A stretch of 12,354 nt of DNA, from contig SFWF01000041.1 of the NCBI GenBank assembly GCA_004560045.1, positions 1 through 12,354 of the forward strand, given 5' to 3'. Positions 11,870 through 12,354 of this stretch are shown here, in pieces. The notes beneath the pieces are model-generated. The model saw only the letters and a program-made list of their open reading frames with translations, was not told the origin of the DNA and ran no database searches. Source of the DNA: a bacterium. Its GTDB lineage: Bacteria; Bacillota; Clostridia; Oscillospirales; Acutalibacteraceae. Positions within the stretch are counted from its first letter, which is position 1, and the number at the start of each line of letters is the position of its first letter. The translations under genes and the position numbers were made by a program.

Positions 11870-12140
11870 CAAAAAAATAACCCTTAACCGCAAATCTCGG
11901 TTAAGGGTTATTTATGTTCGCTCTTAATATCCAACATCAGTTGAACCTCTCTTTCGTAGAATCGTTGCCCCGTCCTCGATAGTTTCACGTCACCGTATTT
12001 TTCTGTCTCTACAGATACTTGAATGCAAGCTTACTCTGAGTGGGAAAGATCAAATATAGAGCAACCTATATATACTAAAGACTACTGACCCGAAGCTTTT
12101 CCCTTCACCTTTCTGTGTCGGATCGGTCTGTCTTTTCTGT
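11870..12140 (-). ncRNA. Candidate independent non-coding RNA, about 270 nt, unassigned family
   Basis: This stretch has a complete minus-strand transcription unit but no convincing ORF: a sigma-A promoter at 12175-12147 and, about 270 nt on, a 16-bp terminator followed by a T7 run. Visible hairpins are TTCAAC/GTTGGA (11945-11940 with 11935-11930, TGAT loop), TCTGT/ACAGA with an AGAG loop (12016-12012 with 12007-12003), TATAG/CTATA around 12060-12075, and GGGAAA pairing over distance with TTTCCC (12104-12099 with 12046-12041). It faces away from any leftward gene, so it is not a leader. I see no tRNA-like ends (tmRNA), no SRP or RNase P core motifs and no T-box; a 6S-type RNA or a Clostridia-specific structured RNA remains possible. 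Confidence 0.5.
11875..11913. terminator. Bidirectional terminator (GH109-like gene and candidate ncRNA)
   Basis: A perfect 16-bp stem (11875-11890 with 11898-11913) has loop CAAATCT. On the minus strand it runs into seven T residues, a strong terminator for the leftward RNA. On the plus strand only TTTATGTT follows, so it ends the GH109-like gene more weakly. Confidence 0.85.
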
Positions 12141-12146
12141 GTCTTT

Positions 12147-12175
12147 ATAATAGCATAAAATAGGGCCTTTTTCAA
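12147..12175 (-). promoter_or_regulatory. Promoter of the candidate ncRNA
   Basis: TTGAAA (12175-12170), 17 bp, TATTAT (12152-12147) with TG just upstream of the -10 box. The RNA would start near 12140. Confidence 0.65.
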
Positions 12176-12249
12176 TTCGCAAACCTTATAAAATATATCC
12201 GCCCGTTTTATTTAAAAAAGAGATTTTTTTGCCGACGCTTAGTTTTTTA

Positions 12250-12278
12250 TTGACCGTAAGGAGTTTTTTTGATATAAT
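12250..12278 (+). promoter_or_regulatory. Rightward promoter at the window edge
   Basis: TTGACC (12250-12255), 17 bp, TATAAT (12273-12278), with a start near 12285. The leader begins with a short hairpin (GTTGAG 12284-12289 with CTTAAC 12300-12305). No gene can be assigned before the window ends. Between 12176 and 12249 I see only AT-rich sequence. Confidence 0.7.
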
Positions 12279-12354
12279 AAATTTGTTGAGTGCAGAAAAG
12301 CTTAACTAAATCCTCGGGGGTATCCCTTCCGTCGCAAAAGCTCGAATGAATATG

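Noticed and set aside
11930..12140. tmRNA, SRP RNA or RNase P RNA
   Set aside because: No tRNA-like acceptor ends with CCA, no SRP apical-loop motif and no RNase P core sequences were seen on either strand.

Overview
The window looks like a chromosomal segment from a low-to-mid GC, anaerobic Gram-positive bacterium of class Clostridia (Bacillota), probably a gut Oscillospirales/Ruminococcaceae relative. The reasons are: strong AGGAGG ribosome sites; consensus sigma-A promoters; a Clostridium symbiosum-type glutamate dehydrogenase; a 'reverse' rubrerythrin behind a PerR-like regulator; a DUF421/DUF4363 gene pair; and hairpin-plus-U-tract terminators. This placement is inference; there is no rRNA or other marker gene to confirm it.

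Layout. 1-1030: a lipoprotein with a metzincin-like HExxHxxGxxD zinc site. 1011-2740 (minus): rex, then a DUF421/YetF membrane protein, then a small DUF4363-like protein that appears to use a CTG start. The rex and DUF421 genes are separated by a perfect 15-bp hairpin that also holds the DUF421 ribosome site. 2741-3823: a divergent redox-control region. rex is read leftward. A PerR-like Fur-family regulator is read rightward, with a near-perfect palindrome at its transcription start, and is followed 28 nt later by reverse rubrerythrin.

3890-4521 is the most unusual part. It holds two tandem copies, 330 bp apart, of what looks like a type I toxin-antitoxin module. Each copy has a tiny hydrophobic peptide gene (28 and 23 aa) with an SD-sequestering 5' leader. 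Each also has a convergent antisense RNA (about 85 nt), driven by a perfect TTGACA-17-TATAAT promoter and ending in a hairpin that swallows the toxin stop codon. The toxin mRNA ends in a hairpin overlapping the antisense -35 box.

4521-7653 (minus): ksgA/rsmA, an AraC-family regulator and a MATE efflux pump form one operon (12-nt gap, then 29-nt overlap). 7654-8028 is a regulatory gap with the ksgA and gdhA promoters, DnaA-box-like motifs and a weak Rex-like palindrome. 8029-9378: gdhA, predicted NAD-dependent from its coenzyme-pocket residues. It shares a bidirectional terminator with a convergent unknown gene (9470-9928, minus).

10019-11867: a nitroreductase (minus) and a GH109-like Gfo/Idh/MocA enzyme (plus) diverge from one 33-bp inverted repeat in which two face-to-face promoters occupy the same DNA. 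11868-12354 has no gene-sized ORF. It holds a bidirectional terminator, a probable unassigned non-coding RNA of about 270 nt on the minus strand with its own sigma-A promoter, and a rightward promoter whose product lies beyond the window.

A recurring theme is redox and oxygen handling: Rex for NADH/NAD+, PerR-like for peroxide, rubrerythrin as the peroxide-reducing effector, NAD-linked Gdh, and a flavin nitroreductase.
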